Assembly: GCA_038200275.1 (NCBI GenBank)
Contig: JBBPYC010000025.1
Span: 1 to 64,000, forward strand
Source of the DNA: JBBPYC01 sp038200275
Lineage (GTDB): Bacteria; Pseudomonadota; Gammaproteobacteria; Burkholderiales; Burkholderiaceae_C
DNA: 64,000 nt
Reading direction: 5' to 3'
The translations under genes were made by a program, and so were the position numbers. This document shows, piece by piece, positions 1-8,657 of this stretch (position 1 is the stretch's first letter; each line of letters starts with the position of its first letter). The notes below the pieces were generated by a model. The model saw nothing but the letters and a program-made list of their open reading frames with translations, did not search any database and was not told the DNA's origin.

Positions 1-69
1 CCACGTCAACTGCGCGCGGCTGGCTTCATCCAGCGTCAGGGTCTTTCTTGCCGCCACCGTTTCATCCAC
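1..69 (-). CDS. possible start of an unidentified gene running off the left edge
   Basis: On the minus strand an open frame runs from a GTG at 69 to the window edge (23 codons, beginning VDETVAARKTLT). A stop lies upstream in the same frame near 141, and no other ATG, GTG or TTG lies between, so this would be the start if the frame is real. No convincing ribosome binding site precedes it. The fragment is too short to recognise. The 187 bases between it and the next gene show nothing clear. Confidence 0.25.
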   Translation of the reverse strand, partial: MDETVAARKTLTLDEASRAQLTW

Positions 70-256
70 CCTTCGTTGCCTGCGCCGCTCAGCGCGGCTG
101 AGGCTGGATTTTAGGGTGGGAAATTTGTCAAGAAGAGCTTACTCGTCATGGTGGCTGGTGGACTCATGCTGTTTTTCCTCGGGGTATCGATTGAGTGATT
201 GCGGTGGATCTGCGTTGTCTGTGGTGTGCGCGAATCCACCGGTTCCAACCTGGCTG

Positions 257-745
257 CTACTGCTTGCGCGGGTCGTCCGCTGCATTCACATAAGTCACTT
301 CGAACGGCCCCATGGCGCTGACCTGCAAGATCGTTTCGGCATTAACCCAGGCGTAATGCGCCATGCCGGCTGGCAGGTTCACAAAGCCGGCTGGCGGCAG
401 TGGCTGGCCCGCAGAACGGTCGAGCTTTTCGCCGGTGCCGACGTTGACCGCACCGGAGATCACGGTGACCATCTCATCGGTCGGGTGGCGGTGCGGCGGG
501 ATGGTGTAGCCAGACGGCAGCTTCAGCCGCAGAATGAACGGCTCGGCAACGCCGGGGTTGCCGGCCAGTATGGTGGCCTGGGCGCCCGGCGGAAGCGATG
601 GCGGCGCTGGGCCCCACTTCGCGCTGTCGGGTAGCACGACCGTGTGATGCGGCTCGGCCGCGTTGGCGGGCGCAGCGGACGCAAGGCTCAGTGCAGTAGC
701 CACGGTGAGCGTGGCAGACAGGATGCTTCGGGTGGTGGTTTTCAT
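257..745 (-). CDS. exported cupin-domain protein
   Basis: 162 residues. The start at 745 is chosen because an AGGAG ribosome binding site lies just upstream and the protein then opens with a good signal peptide (MKTTTRS, hydrophobic core, cleavage near APANAAEP). The rest is a single compact cupin barrel. It carries a metal-type motif PPHRHPTDEM and a second conserved patch GMAHYAW. Homologues are small periplasmic cupins of unknown or quercetinase-like function, so no reaction is assigned. The gene diverges from the large regulator at 871, with 125 bases between them, so that regulator may control it. Confidence 0.85.
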   Translation of the reverse strand: MKTTTRSILSATLTVATALSLASAAPANAAEPHHTVVLPDSAKWGPAPPSLPPGAQATILAGNPGVAEPFILRLKLPSGYTIPPHRHPTDEMVTVISGAVNVGTGEKLDRSAGQPLPPAGFVNLPAGMAHYAWVNAETILQVSAMGPFEVTYVNAADDPRKQ

Positions 746-769
746 GTTCGTTTCTCCTTGCGGGGGGCA

Positions 770-787
770 TTGACTGGGTTGACTGAG
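770..787. promoter_or_regulatory. tandem 9-base direct repeat between divergent genes
   Basis: TTGACTGGG is followed directly by TTGACTGAG in the 125-base gap between the cupin gene and the winged-helix/BTAD regulator. OmpR-like and SARP-type DNA-binding domains commonly bind direct repeats. Its use as the operator for the neighbouring regulator is inference. Confidence 0.35.
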
Positions 788-870
788 GACGGATCGGCCG
801 GCCCGCCGTTGGGGACGATCCGCCAGGTTCGGCGCGATGGATGAATCGCAACCGCCTGATCCCAAGGTAG

Positions 871-2961
871 TTGCACAGCGTGGAGGTGAGCGTGGAAGTC
901 AGCGTGGAATCGCGCGTGGAAACTAAAGCAACCGGCTCGAACGGCGGCACATCCGTGCTCGAGCTGCGGCTGCTCGGGCCACTCACGATCCGCCGCAATG
1001 GCAAGGTCCTGCCGCTACCGGCCTCGCGCAAGGCGCGCGCGCTGATCGGCTACTTGGCGCTTGAGCCCAGGCCAGCCAGCCGCACGCAGTTGTGTGAACT
1101 GCTGTGGGACCTGCCGAACGATCCGCGCGGCGAATTGCGCTGGTGCCTGAGCAAGATCAGGCAGGTGCTCGACTCGAACGAGCGCAAACGCGTGGAGACG
1201 GTCGATGACAGCGTGCAACTGGACTTGAGCGACTGCTTTGTTGATGCGATTGAGCTGGAACGCGCACAACGGCAGGCCGAAACCGATGCAAAGCACGATG
1301 CCGCCGCTCTGCGTGCGCAGGCAACGCTGTTCGCGGGCAACTTTCTGGAAGGCCTGCACGTGGCGCGCAGCCCGCGCTTCGACGGCTGGCTGCTTGCGCA
1401 GCGGCGCCATTGGCGGGATCGCCATGTCGCGTTGCTTGGGCAGCTGATCGAACATCTCGACGTCGGCTGCGAGGAAAGCCGCAGCCATCTGGAGCGATGG
1501 CTCGCGATTACGCCGTTCGACCAGGACGCACATGAACTGCTGCTGGCCGACCTGGCACGGCGCGGCCGATGGGATGAAGGTGAGGAGCATCTGCGCGCCG
1601 CAGCCGAGGCGTTCGAAGCCGAAGGGCTTGACTGGCGGCCGCTTGGCCAAGCCTGGCGCCTTGAGCGAACGCAGCGATCCGACGGCATAGCACCGACCGC
1701 TACAGGATCAGCCGAATCAGCGACGCAGGAAGCCTCGAGCAATGGCAGCGGCGAAGCACCGGCCGCAGCCACCGGCCGCGCGTCGGTCGCGATCATGCCG
1801 TTTGCCGAACTGTCAACGCCGGACCCGGAGCGCGGCGGACTGGCCGACGGCTTCGCGCACGACCTGATCACGCGGCTGGCCAAGTTGCGCAGCCTGTTCG
1901 TGATCGCGCAGGGCACGGTGTTCGCACTGCAGGAACGCCAGCTTGACGCGCAGCAGGCGGCGCGTACGTTGAATGTCGCCTACGTCATCAGCGGATCAAT
2001 GCAGCGCCGCGCGGGCCGGCTCGAAGTCCACGTCGAGCTGATCGAAACACAAAGCCAGCGTGTGCTTTGGGCCGAGCGCTACGAACGTGCGCTCGACGAT
2101 GCATTCGCGGTGCTGCATGAGATCGGCGACGGCATCGTCGCATCCGTCGCCAGCGAGATCGAGGCGTCCGAACGCGAACGAGCGATCCTGCAAAGCCCGA
2201 ACTCGCTCGATGCCTGGGGCGCGCTGCACCGCGGCCTGTGGCACATGTACCGGTTCAACAAGGCCGACAACGAAAAGGCGCGCCACTGCTTCGAGCAGGC
2301 GGTGCAGCTCGATCCAGGCTTTTCACGTGCATTCGCGGGTCTCTCATTCACGCACTGGCAGGATGCTTTTCAGCATTGGGATCAGGACGCAAAGCGCGCT
2401 GTAGAACGCGCGCATATCGCCGCCAGCAAGAGCCTGCTGGCCGACGAGCGCGACCCGGCCGCGCATTGGGCGATGGGCCGCGCGCTCTGGCTGCGTGATC
2501 GGCAGGCGCAAGCGCTGGTCGAACTGGAGACCGCGGTCGATTTGAGCCCGAGCTTTGCGCTAGGCCACTACACGCTTGCGTTCGTGCATTGCCAGTCGGG
2601 CGATCCGCAGCTTGCGATCGAAGCATCCGACCATTCGCGCCATCTGAGTCCGTTCGATCCGCTGTTGTTCGGCATGCTGGGCGCGCGCGCGATGGCGTTG
2701 GCCCGGCTGGGCGACTTCGAAGCCGCCGCCGATTGGGCGCTGAAGGCCGCCAGCCGGCCAAACGCACACGTGCATATCCATGCGATCGCCGCGCATTGCC
2801 TCGCACTGGCCGACCGGCATGCGGAGGCAGGCGAGGTGATGACCACGATTCGTGCCAAGCTGCCGGGCTACCGCGTTGATGACTTTCTCGCCGCATTTCA
2901 TTTCGACGAAGAAATGCAGGGCTTGTACCGCCGCGCAGCGAAGATGGCAGGCATTGGTTGA
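871..2961 (+). CDS. SARP/BTAD-type transcriptional regulator with TolB-like and TPR domains
   Basis: Up to 696 residues. An OmpR-type winged helix lies at about residues 28-115 (LELRLLGPLTIRRNG, then SRKARALIGYLA), followed by a BTAD-like helical domain to about 265 and an acidic linker. A TolB/adenylate-cyclase-associated-like domain follows at about 303-440 (SVAIMPFAELS to VLWAERYERAL). TPR repeats fill 445-690. No cyclase catalytic domain is present. The start is uncertain: TTG 871 has AAGG six bases upstream, but in-frame GTGs lie at 880, 886, 892 and 955, and the conserved domain begins just after 955. It is probably a cytoplasmic regulator acting on the divergent cupin gene; the signal sensed is unknown. 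Confidence 0.8.
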   Translation: MHSVEVSVEVSVESRVETKATGSNGGTSVLELRLLGPLTIRRNGKVLPLPASRKARALIGYLALEPRPASRTQLCELLWDLPNDPRGELRWCLSKIRQVLDSNERKRVETVDDSVQLDLSDCFVDAIELERAQRQAETDAKHDAAALRAQATLFAGNFLEGLHVARSPRFDGWLLAQRRHWRDRHVALLGQLIEHLDVGCEESRSHLERWLAITPFDQDAHELLLADLARRGRWDEGEEHLRAAAEAFEAEGLDWRPLGQAWRLERTQRSDGIAPTATGSAESATQEASSNGSGEAPAAATGRASVAIMPFAELSTPDPERGGLADGFAHDLITRLAKLRSLFVIAQGTVFALQERQLDAQQAARTLNVAYVISGSMQRRAGRLEVHVELIETQSQRVLWAERYERALDDAFAVLHEIGDGIVASVASEIEASERERAILQSPNSLDAWGALHRGLWHMYRFNKADNEKARHCFEQAVQLDPGFSRAFAGLSFTHWQDAFQHWDQDAKRAVERAHIAASKSLLADERDPAAHWAMGRALWLRDRQAQALVELETAVDLSPSFALGHYTLAFVHCQSGDPQLAIEASDHSRHLSPFDPLLFGMLGARAMALARLGDFEAAADWALKAASRPNAHVHIHAIAAHCLALADRHAEAGEVMTTIRAKLPGYRVDDFLAAFHFDEEMQGLYRRAAKMAGIG
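877..924 (+). repeat. four 12-base tandem units at the 5' end of the regulator gene
   Basis: Units AGCGTGGAGGTG, AGCGTGGAAGTC, AGCGTGGAATCG and CGCGTGGAAACT encode SVEV, SVEV, SVES and RVET. The repeat lies before the conserved winged helix and contains several in-frame GTG codons. Either the protein has a short repetitive N-terminal tail or translation starts inside or after the repeat. Confidence 0.6.
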
Positions 2962-3044
2962 CGGCCAGGCGCGTGCGCCTACAGGCGCGCACCAACCGCG
3001 TTCTGCGGGGCCGTGTGTCGTCGGTTTCCCGTCAGGCCCAGCGT

Positions 3045-6014
3045 CTATTTGACAGTACCTTGCTTTCCTGCCTCCAGCTTGTAGACGAACACGTTCTCAT
3101 CAATCCGGTTCACTGCGACGAACGCGCGCTTGGCGGGTGCGTACTGAAAACGCCCATAAGTGCCCGCATCGGGCGCCTTGGTAGGCATGGCCGAACCCGG
3201 TGGCACCGGCAATGTGGTCACATTCCAGCTGCCGGGCGTGATCTCGTAGATGGTGCTGCCACCGGCCCAGCCGTAATATTTGTCGGTTGCCGCGACATAC
3301 ACCAGACCGGGATACCACTGGTCCTTGATCCGACTTTCGCCGGTGAGTGTGACCGCACGATGCGAACCGGCACCGACGTCATACAGGAATGCCGTCTTGT
3401 TACCGAGGTAGAGGAACTGGTTTCGCTTCGGATCGAAGGTGCCGTACCGGCCGTAAGTGTCGTGCGGCTCCGGCTGCAGCACTTTCCACTGATCGGTCCT
3501 GACGTCGAAGCGCGCCAAATTGCCCGCGACTTGCAGCGCGGTGCCGGTTGTCTCGTCGTATGCGAGTATGTTGCTGTAGCCCGAGCCGTGCACTTGGTCG
3601 CTCTTGCGCTCCCAGCGGTTGTCGTCCAGGTGGAACAACCAAGTGCCCACCGTTCCATTGCCCGACGCGAAGCGTGAACCGCCGTGCGCAAGCATGCTGT
3701 CCAGGTTCTCCAGATACGTCAGGCCGCCATAGGTGTGGCGAGACACCGGGTTGCCGTCGGCTGCCGCCTCGGTGTCTTTGGCAGGCGGATTGCTCGCATC
3801 GGTCAGGCGCAGCCAGCGGGTTTTCTCCAGATCGAACGCATACACCTCGTTGCCTGCGTAATCGCTATGGCCACCACCCCAGACAAGCAGTCGATTGCGC
3901 CGCGCATCGAACGCGCCGCCACCCCATGCCAGCATGATGGAAGCGGGGCCAGTCACCGCGCGAATCGGGTCGTCAAAATAGCTCTTAGGAACCACCGATT
4001 TCATCATCGTGTTGCCAAGCTCGGACCATTGGCCGGCAGGCAACAAGTCGAAGTCGCCGTTGATGCCGACCGGTGGCTCTGTCGCCGGTGTGGCCATCAC
4101 GAGTGGCGCGGTCGTCGCCGATTCGTCCGTCGATCCGGCACTTGCATTCGCTGCGACCTCGATGCCGGCGGTGCGGGAAGGTGCTGCCTTTCCACGAGCG
4201 CCGTAGCCGGCAGGCCCAGTCCGATTTGACTGAGCCGCGCCGATGTCTGGCGCGCGGCCTGCGGCGCCCTCGGCAATGTTCGGCAGCATCTTGCCGGCAC
4301 CGATTGCAACGGATCCTGCAGCAAGCCGAAAGTCGCGTCCCACCACGGATTGCTGTGGTCCGAGGCCCTTCACGCCCACCTGCTCGAGCAGCGCCGCATC
4401 GCGAAAGATCGCGGGGCCTGCGATGAGCACGTCGCTCTGGCCACGCACAGTCTTCTTGTAATCAGCAAACGACGATTTGAACAAGTCGCTGAATTGAAAC
4501 AGTCCGTCGTAAATGAACGCGTTGTGGCTCCATTTCAGCCGGTTCAGGTGTGAACTGTCGAGCCGCACCACGTCCTGCTCTGTCTTGTCGCCGGTGAACA
4601 GGTTGTTCACGATGAAGAAATCGCTGCCGCAGGCACTGTGGTTAATGAATGCGCGGCCCCGGTTCACGGCCGTGTTGTTCAGCACGTAGACGCCGCTGTT
4701 GCACTCGGCTTCCGGTTTGATCTTGAATGGCCCGCGCTCGCCCAACGTGTTGTAGATGACGTTGCCCCAAGCGTAGGCGGGCCCGTCGATGATGTATTGA
4801 AAGCTGATCCCGTCGCCGGTGTTGGTCAGCAAGTTCTCGCGCGCTGCCACGTTGCGGTAGCCGAAGTCGAGCTCGACGCCGTCGTCGCCGCCGTACAGCA
4901 CGTGGTTGTGGTGGATGTCGACCGCACGCGACCAGCGCCGGCTGAAGCCCAGCGAGTCGCCGAACCCTGAGATCGTGTTGTAAGCGACCTCGCTGCTTTC
5001 TGCAACCACGACGATGCCTTCGTCGTTCCAGGTTTCCTTCGACACATCGCCGTAAGCGTTGTTGCCCTCCAGCGTGTTGTCCGCGATGTAGAGGTCGCGA
5101 TGTGCGGGGCCGTCGGCACCGTTGCTAACCGCGCGAATGCCGACGTCGACCTGGCTGATGCGGCTGTCACGAATCACGTTGCCACGCGTCGCGTGGTCCT
5201 TGTCGGTCCAGTTGCGGATCTCGATCGCCTGCGGTGCTGCGGTGATGTGCAGCCGTTCGATGTGGATGTAGTCGCTCTCCTCGATCATCAGTGCGTTTTG
5301 CTCGCCGCCACGAATCACGCTCGTGAGGTTGTCCGCGCCGCGCAGAGTGATCGGCGCGGTGCGGGTGCCTTTTTTGCGGTAAATGCGGATCGTGCCGTCG
5401 TAGGTTCCGGGCGCAAGCAGGATCACCTGGCCGGGCTGGGCGCCGTCAATCGCTGCTTTCAGCTCGGCCGTGGTCGACACCCTGACCGTATTGCCTGGCT
5501 CGGCGCGGATGACCGGCGGCAGCGCCTGGGTGCGCATCGTCACAGTCTGCTGGGCCTCGCCCACGACGCCGTCCGGGTCTTGCGCCGTGATGCGCACGTC
5601 GTAGCGCGTGTCGGGCCGCAATCCGAAGATCATGCCCGCGAAAGGCGCCACCTCCGCCTTGTGATGCTTGAACAGGTCAAGCGCTTGCCGCCAGGGCCCG
5701 CTGCCTGCCTGACGGTACTCGACGAGCACCACGCTGTCGTCGTCGGTATCGCCGCCGAGCAGCGGCAGAAACAGGCTCAGCGTCTCGGTTGTGGCGCCGT
5801 CGAGCATCAGCTTGCCGACCTGGATCGGGCTGGACGACGCAACCGGCGGTTTGGGAAACACCGGCGTCAGGGCAGCGGCTGTCGAGGCACCACGGCCTGG
5901 GGGCGTTTGCGCCTGAGCAGCGGACATTGTGGCAAGGGCGGCTGCGCAAACGGCTGCGCAAACGGCGCGTTTTGCAAAACCGACGTGCTTGCGGGTGGAT
6001 ATCGGAGTCTTCAT
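3045..6014 (-). CDS. secreted parallel beta-helix plus kelch-repeat fusion protein
   Basis: 989 residues from the ATG at 6014. This start gives a clean signal peptide (MKTPISTRKH, then a hydrophobic stretch, cleavage near SAAQAQ); the frame stays open upstream but without a plausible leader. A fibronectin-III-like segment covers about 65-160. A right-handed beta-helix covers about 165-480, with chondroitinase-B-like turns such as APGTYDGTI, NVIRDSRI and HHNHVLYGGDDGVEL. An Ala/Ser-rich linker at about 590-650 leads to a kelch/galactose-oxidase-like propeller at about 650-985 (LAWGGGAFDARRNRLLVWGGG, then a series of YDxxT strands). It is probably exported and binds or cleaves a polysaccharide. 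A lyase activity is possible but no catalytic residues can be assigned. It stands alone, 106 bases after the enolase paralogue. Confidence 0.8.
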   Translation of the reverse strand: MKTPISTRKHVGFAKRAVCAAVCAAALATMSAAQAQTPPGRGASTAAALTPVFPKPPVASSSPIQVGKLMLDGATTETLSLFLPLLGGDTDDDSVVLVEYRQAGSGPWRQALDLFKHHKAEVAPFAGMIFGLRPDTRYDVRITAQDPDGVVGEAQQTVTMRTQALPPVIRAEPGNTVRVSTTAELKAAIDGAQPGQVILLAPGTYDGTIRIYRKKGTRTAPITLRGADNLTSVIRGGEQNALMIEESDYIHIERLHITAAPQAIEIRNWTDKDHATRGNVIRDSRISQVDVGIRAVSNGADGPAHRDLYIADNTLEGNNAYGDVSKETWNDEGIVVVAESSEVAYNTISGFGDSLGFSRRWSRAVDIHHNHVLYGGDDGVELDFGYRNVAARENLLTNTGDGISFQYIIDGPAYAWGNVIYNTLGERGPFKIKPEAECNSGVYVLNNTAVNRGRAFINHSACGSDFFIVNNLFTGDKTEQDVVRLDSSHLNRLKWSHNAFIYDGLFQFSDLFKSSFADYKKTVRGQSDVLIAGPAIFRDAALLEQVGVKGLGPQQSVVGRDFRLAAGSVAIGAGKMLPNIAEGAAGRAPDIGAAQSNRTGPAGYGARGKAAPSRTAGIEVAANASAGSTDESATTAPLVMATPATEPPVGINGDFDLLPAGQWSELGNTMMKSVVPKSYFDDPIRAVTGPASIMLAWGGGAFDARRNRLLVWGGGHSDYAGNEVYAFDLEKTRWLRLTDASNPPAKDTEAAADGNPVSRHTYGGLTYLENLDSMLAHGGSRFASGNGTVGTWLFHLDDNRWERKSDQVHGSGYSNILAYDETTGTALQVAGNLARFDVRTDQWKVLQPEPHDTYGRYGTFDPKRNQFLYLGNKTAFLYDVGAGSHRAVTLTGESRIKDQWYPGLVYVAATDKYYGWAGGSTIYEITPGSWNVTTLPVPPGSAMPTKAPDAGTYGRFQYAPAKRAFVAVNRIDENVFVYKLEAGKQGTVK

Positions 6015-6120
6015 GGGCCACACCTTATACGAGAGGCGTGCGGGGAAGCCGATTCGCTTGCTCAGAATCGATGGTGCATGCCGCGCCATGCCGCGGTGTT
6101 CCGTCCCCGACCGATGCGTT

Positions 6121-7437
6121 TCAGGATCCGCGCAGCGCCGTCGCCTTGCGCCCCGGCAACACCGATGCACCCGCAAACACCGCATCCGCGCCGAGCGCTT
6201 CTTCGATCCGCAGCACCGCGTTCCACTTCGCCATGCGCTCCGACCGCGCGAACGAGCCGACCTTGAGCTGGCCTGCGTTCCAGCCGATCGACAGATCGAC
6301 GATGCTGGTGTCCTCGGTCTCGCCCGAGCGCGCGGAGACGATGGTGGCAAAGCCAGCCGCCTGGGCTGCCATCAACGCCGTCTGTGCTTCGGTGACGGTG
6401 CCGACCTGGTTCACCTTGATCAGCACCGCGTTCACGGACGCATCGCGCACCGCCTGCTCCACCAGCGCCGCCTGCGTGACCAGGTAGTCGTCACCGATCA
6501 CCTGAATGCGGTTGCCCACGGCGGCTGTGAAGCGGCGCATGCCTTCGCGGTCGTCCTCGGCCAGCGGGTCCTCGATCGAAACAATAGGAAAACGCTCGCA
6601 CCAGCGCAGCAGCAGTTCGCACAGGCCGTCGCTGCTCAGTTCGGTCTTGTCCAGTCCGAGCCGGTAGTGCCCGTTGCGGCCGAACTCCGAGGCGGCGATG
6701 TCGAGCGAGATCGCGGCCTCGACGCCCGGCGTGTAGCCCGCCGCTTCGATCGCGCGCATCAGGGCCTCGAGCGCTTCTTCGTTGCTGTCGAACGCGGGCC
6801 AGTGGCCGCCCTCGTCGGCCACGCCTTGCAGCCGGCCGCGCGCGCGCATCAAAGTGCCGGCAGTCGCATAGATGTTTGCGGTGATCTCCAGGCTTTCCGC
6901 GAACGTGCGCGCACCGATCGCCATCACCATCAGGTCCTGAATGTCGATGCGCCGCCCCGCATGCGCGCCGCCGCCGAAGATCTGGATTTCCGGCAGCGGC
7001 AGGCGCACCGGCTTGCCCTGTGCGAGGTAACGCCACAGCGGCTGCCGAGCGCTGGCAGCGGCTGCGTGCAGGCACGCAAGCGATGCGGCGACCAGCGCAT
7101 TGCCGCCGAGCCGTGCCTTGTTCGGCGTGCCGTCCAGCGCGATCAGTGCCGCATCGATGCTGCGTTGGTCGCGCGCGTCACGGCCGATCAACAACGGTGC
7201 GATCTCGTCTTGCACGCCGCGCCGCGCGTGCTGCACGTCCAGCCCGCCGAACGCGTTGCCGCCGTCGCGCCGATCCACCGCTTCACGCGAACCGCGGGAC
7301 GCACCCGCGGGCGCGATGCCGCGACCGAGGCTGCCATCGGCCAGCGTCACATCGACTTCGAGCGTGGGGCGGCCGCGGGAGTCCCAGATGCGGCGTGCGT
7401 TGACGTGGCTGATGGTGGGGTCGCTGCCGGTGCTCAT
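6121..7437 (-). CDS. enolase paralogue with altered active-site loops
   Basis: 438 residues, full length for enolase (phosphopyruvate hydratase). The metal ligands D246, E289 and D316 are present, as are the catalytic pair E209 (in VADEGG) and K341 (in LIKVNQVG), the substrate-side H159 and K392. Three loop positions differ from housekeeping enolase. PSGASTG reads PAGASRG, and the almost invariant SHRSGETED reads SARSGETED, losing the histidine at 369. The fold and magnesium site should be intact, but the substrate may differ from 2-phosphoglycerate, or activity may be low. The nearest upstream gene is an APH-family kinase 200 bases away in the same direction. The normal eno is presumably elsewhere in the genome. 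Confidence 0.88.
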   Translation of the reverse strand: MSTGSDPTISHVNARRIWDSRGRPTLEVDVTLADGSLGRGIAPAGASRGSREAVDRRDGGNAFGGLDVQHARRGVQDEIAPLLIGRDARDQRSIDAALIALDGTPNKARLGGNALVAASLACLHAAAASARQPLWRYLAQGKPVRLPLPEIQIFGGGAHAGRRIDIQDLMVMAIGARTFAESLEITANIYATAGTLMRARGRLQGVADEGGHWPAFDSNEEALEALMRAIEAAGYTPGVEAAISLDIAASEFGRNGHYRLGLDKTELSSDGLCELLLRWCERFPIVSIEDPLAEDDREGMRRFTAAVGNRIQVIGDDYLVTQAALVEQAVRDASVNAVLIKVNQVGTVTEAQTALMAAQAAGFATIVSARSGETEDTSIVDLSIGWNAGQLKVGSFARSERMAKWNAVLRIEEALGADAVFAGASVLPGRKATALRGS

Positions 7438-7553
7438 GGGTCAATTGGATGCGGTGGTTGAATGCGTGGATTTGCTCGACCGGGGTGATGGTTGGGTTGC
7501 GCGAGACCGAATGCAATCGGCACGCACGGCCAACGGCCCAACCATGGATTTCA

Positions 7554-7568
7554 CTACCAAATTGGTAG
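7554..7568. promoter_or_regulatory. palindromic operator candidate upstream of the enolase paralogue
   Basis: CTACCAAATTGGTAG is a perfect inverted repeat with 7-base arms around one central A. It lies 117 bases upstream of the enolase-like start, in the 200-base gap after the kinase gene. It resembles a dimeric repressor site; no cognate regulator gene is adjacent. Confidence 0.4.
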
Positions 7569-7637
7569 CGAACTATGGAGGCAGGGCAGTCGATATCGCA
7601 CGTTTTGGTTTAAATTTTTGACAGTACGCGCAGCCGC

Positions 7638-8657
7638 TTAACCGGCCTGCGCAGTCCAGGCTGCGCGCACGGCCGCCAAGCGTTCCGGCGGTTGCTCGAT
7701 CAACGGGATCGCACGCTGTCGCACCGACTCGCGCAACGCATCGTCTGTGATGTATTCAACCGGCGATTTGCCGTCGATGCGCGCGAGAGCCAACGCCGGC
7801 AACAGCCTTGCCGCGCGTGCTTCGAACGCAGCGCGCGGCTCCCAGCCGACGCCGCTCAGATAGGCGCCGGCCAGTGCATCGAATGCAGCGAGGTACTGGT
7901 CTTGCCACGGCGGCGCCCACACGGCTTTGAGCAGCAAGTGGTTCAGGCAAAACGCCAGGTCAAACGCCGGGTCGCCCCACCACGCGCATTCGGCGTCCAG
8001 CAGGACCGGGCCGTGCGGGCTGGCCAGGATGTTCTTCGGGCTGGCGTCGCCGTGGACCAATGCTTTTTTGGTGGAGAGCGTCTGGTCGGCCATGGCGTTC
8101 AGTCGATCGGCCAGCGCCGGATGCTTGACGCCCGTGGCGCGCAGGTACGGCTCAAGCCGGATCGGCTCGAAGGTCGCGTCGTTGGCGAAGCGGGTTGCCA
8201 GTTCGGGATTGCTCGCGCTGCGCTGGTGGATCGCGGCCAACAACGTGCCGACCGCAGCGGCGAATGTCGGATCGATCTGCCCCTGCAACAGTTGCACCTT
8301 CCAGACCGGGTGGTCCTGCTCAGGCAAGAACTCCATCGCGAGCAAGCCGAGTTCTGCATCCTCCCCGAGCACCGCCGGTACGCTGCCTGGGAACCACACG
8401 CCCACTTCGCGCAACCAGGCGGCTTCGGCTGCGTTGCGGCCGACCGGCGCTTCCCAGACGGCCGCCACCTTCAATCGGGGCAGCGCACGTTTGATGCAAA
8501 AGCGCTGGCTGCCGGACTGCACGCAGAAGATGTCGGAGGACACACCGCCCTTAAGTGGTATGAACGCACAAGGCGCATTGGCCCGCAACAGCCCCATGCG
8601 CGTCAGCGAAGCGGCCAGGCAGGCTTCGTTGTCATCGGTCTCTACCGACGACGGCAT
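7638..8657 (-). CDS. APH-family small-molecule kinase
   Basis: 339 residues. It has the aminoglycoside phosphotransferase/choline kinase-like fold, with a glycine-rich N-lobe (LKGGVSSDIF), a lysine-containing FCIKRAL strand, the catalytic loop VHGDASPKN and a metal-binding LLDAECAWWGDPAFDLA (DxE type). This family phosphorylates hydroxyls of small molecules such as sugars, thioribose or homoserine, and I cannot tell which one here. The ATG at 8657 overlaps the cbpM stop as TGATG, which argues for coupling to cbpM and against a foreign resistance gene. The downstream neighbour is the enolase paralogue, a suggestive pairing of a kinase with a phospho-substrate enzyme. Confidence 0.82.
   Translation of the reverse strand: MPSSVETDDNEACLAASLTRMGLLRANAPCAFIPLKGGVSSDIFCVQSGSQRFCIKRALPRLKVAAVWEAPVGRNAAEAAWLREVGVWFPGSVPAVLGEDAELGLLAMEFLPEQDHPVWKVQLLQGQIDPTFAAAVGTLLAAIHQRSASNPELATRFANDATFEPIRLEPYLRATGVKHPALADRLNAMADQTLSTKKALVHGDASPKNILASPHGPVLLDAECAWWGDPAFDLAFCLNHLLLKAVWAPPWQDQYLAAFDALAGAYLSGVGWEPRAAFEARAARLLPALALARIDGKSPVEYITDDALRESVRQRAIPLIEQPPERLAAVRAAWTAQAG

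Noticed and set aside
2962..3044. GC-rich hairpin (GCGCC-TACA-GGCGC) between convergent genes as a terminator
   Set aside because: The stem is only about five pairs and no T tract follows on either strand.
5100..7461. Plus-strand frames of 388 and 510 codons opposite the beta-helix and enolase-like genes
   Set aside because: Shadows of well-supported minus-strand genes; no ribosome binding site or recognisable motif.
7638..8657. APH-family gene as an antibiotic resistance determinant
   Set aside because: It is coupled to cbpM and has host-like composition, with no mobile element nearby; the family is mostly metabolic.
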